64,000 nt of DNA from Bog-473 sp963828505. GTDB taxonomy: Bacteria; Actinomycetota; Acidimicrobiia; Acidimicrobiales; RAAP-2. The stretch lies in contig CAWHFM010000018.1 in assembly GCA_963828505.1 (NCBI GenBank), positions 129,363 through 193,362 of the forward strand, read 5' to 3'. Numbering within the stretch: the first letter of the stretch is position 1; every line of letters begins with the position of its first letter. The position numbers were made by a program, and so were the translations under genes. This document shows positions 63,781-64,000 of the stretch, in pieces. The notes under the pieces are model-generated. The model saw only the letters and a program-made list of their open reading frames with translations, was not told the DNA's origin and made no database searches.

Positions 63781-64000
63781 ACGGCGTCGTGGTGGCGATG
63801 ATGCTCGAGGGCACCAGCTCGACCCAGGTCTGGCCGGGCTGGAGCGGGATGACCTCGCCCGCCGCGTTCACGAATTTGTCGGCGAGGCGAGCGTCGAGCG
63901 GTGCCACGTGGCCACGAAGGCTTCGCCGTTGCGGTAGATCTCGGCCGTGCCGCTGGCGTCGGGGTAGAGGTCGGCCTGCACCTCGAGGCCGCCCTCGGAG
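63779..64000 (-). CDS. DUF3048-family protein C-terminus, cut by window, frameshifted
   Basis: The minus strand reads SEGGLEVQADLYPDASGTAEIYRNGEAFVATWHRSTLASPT, then, after a one-base shift near 63875, FVNAAGEVIPLQPGQTWVELVPSS and a stop at 63779. This is the C-terminal domain of YerB/DUF3048 lipoproteins (GxAxIFRDGxxxxGTWxR, FxDxxGxxIPLxPGQTWVELVP). The rest lies beyond the window. Convergent with the methyltransferase. Confidence 0.75.
   Translation of the reverse strand, partial: LRGRPRGAGRPLPRRQRHGRDLPQRRSLRGHVAPLDARLADKFVNAAGEVIPLQPGQTWVELVPSSIIATTTP

Overview
This 64 kb window is high-GC DNA from an actinobacterium. The evidence is GTG and ATGA start/stop overlaps, genes related to mycothiol-dependent enzymes, a perfect actinobacterial LexA box before recA, RepSA-type replication and DUF2510/RDD proteins. 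The rimO-pgsA-cinA ... recA block and a generally non-mycobacterial look suggest Acidimicrobiia or a relative, but that placement is an inference.

Layout. 1-6.7 kb: the end of an arsenic-type aquaporin/arsC operon, an aldo/keto reductase, a zinc-ribbon membrane protein, a two-domain cupredoxin-like surface protein, and an AbiE-type (type IV) toxin-antitoxin locus with a truncated toxin and two identical 16-bp palindromes at the antitoxin start. 6.8-34.2 kb: a long run of small, mostly unrelated accessory genes on both strands (four APH-like kinases, two Clp_N proteins, two DinB-fold genes, GNAT, VOC, GFA, methyltransferase, serine hydrolase, DUF427, SDRs, ALDH, RidA and others). Almost every boundary between these genes carries one copy of a ~26-30 bp imperfect inverted repeat with consensus close to TGCCCC-n(2-4)-CGCCGG-n-GG. 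I count 26 copies. All are in the same orientation whatever the direction of the neighbouring gene, and the arms appear to covary. This looks like a gene-cassette array with a recombination site unlike integron attC, and it is the main discovery candidate.

35-50 kb is mobile DNA. A 3.2 kb ATPase/DDE transposon splits a DUF2293 gene. A tyrosine integrase sits beside a decayed excisionase. There is a Phd/RelE toxin-antitoxin pair, an ISL3 element that splits a GRAM-like gene, and a RepSA-excisionase-integrase module that abuts tRNA-Ser(GCT). Four insertions have readable target duplications (IS66 8 bp, IS5-type 3 bp, ATPase transposon 5 bp, ISL3 8 bp), so the interrupted genes can be reassembled.

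50-64 kb is core chromosome: rimO, pgsA, cinA, a two-component system, a GT2/GtrA glycosyltransferase plus a GT39-like membrane glycosyltransferase, a macro-domain protein, a secreted protein, recA with its SOS box, a methyltransferase and the end of a DUF3048 gene.

Caution: at least a dozen genes, including recA and cinA, carry single-base frameshifts. Some are probably real decay in mobile DNA, but those in core genes suggest indel errors in the assembly, so individual 'pseudogene' labels should be read with that in mind.
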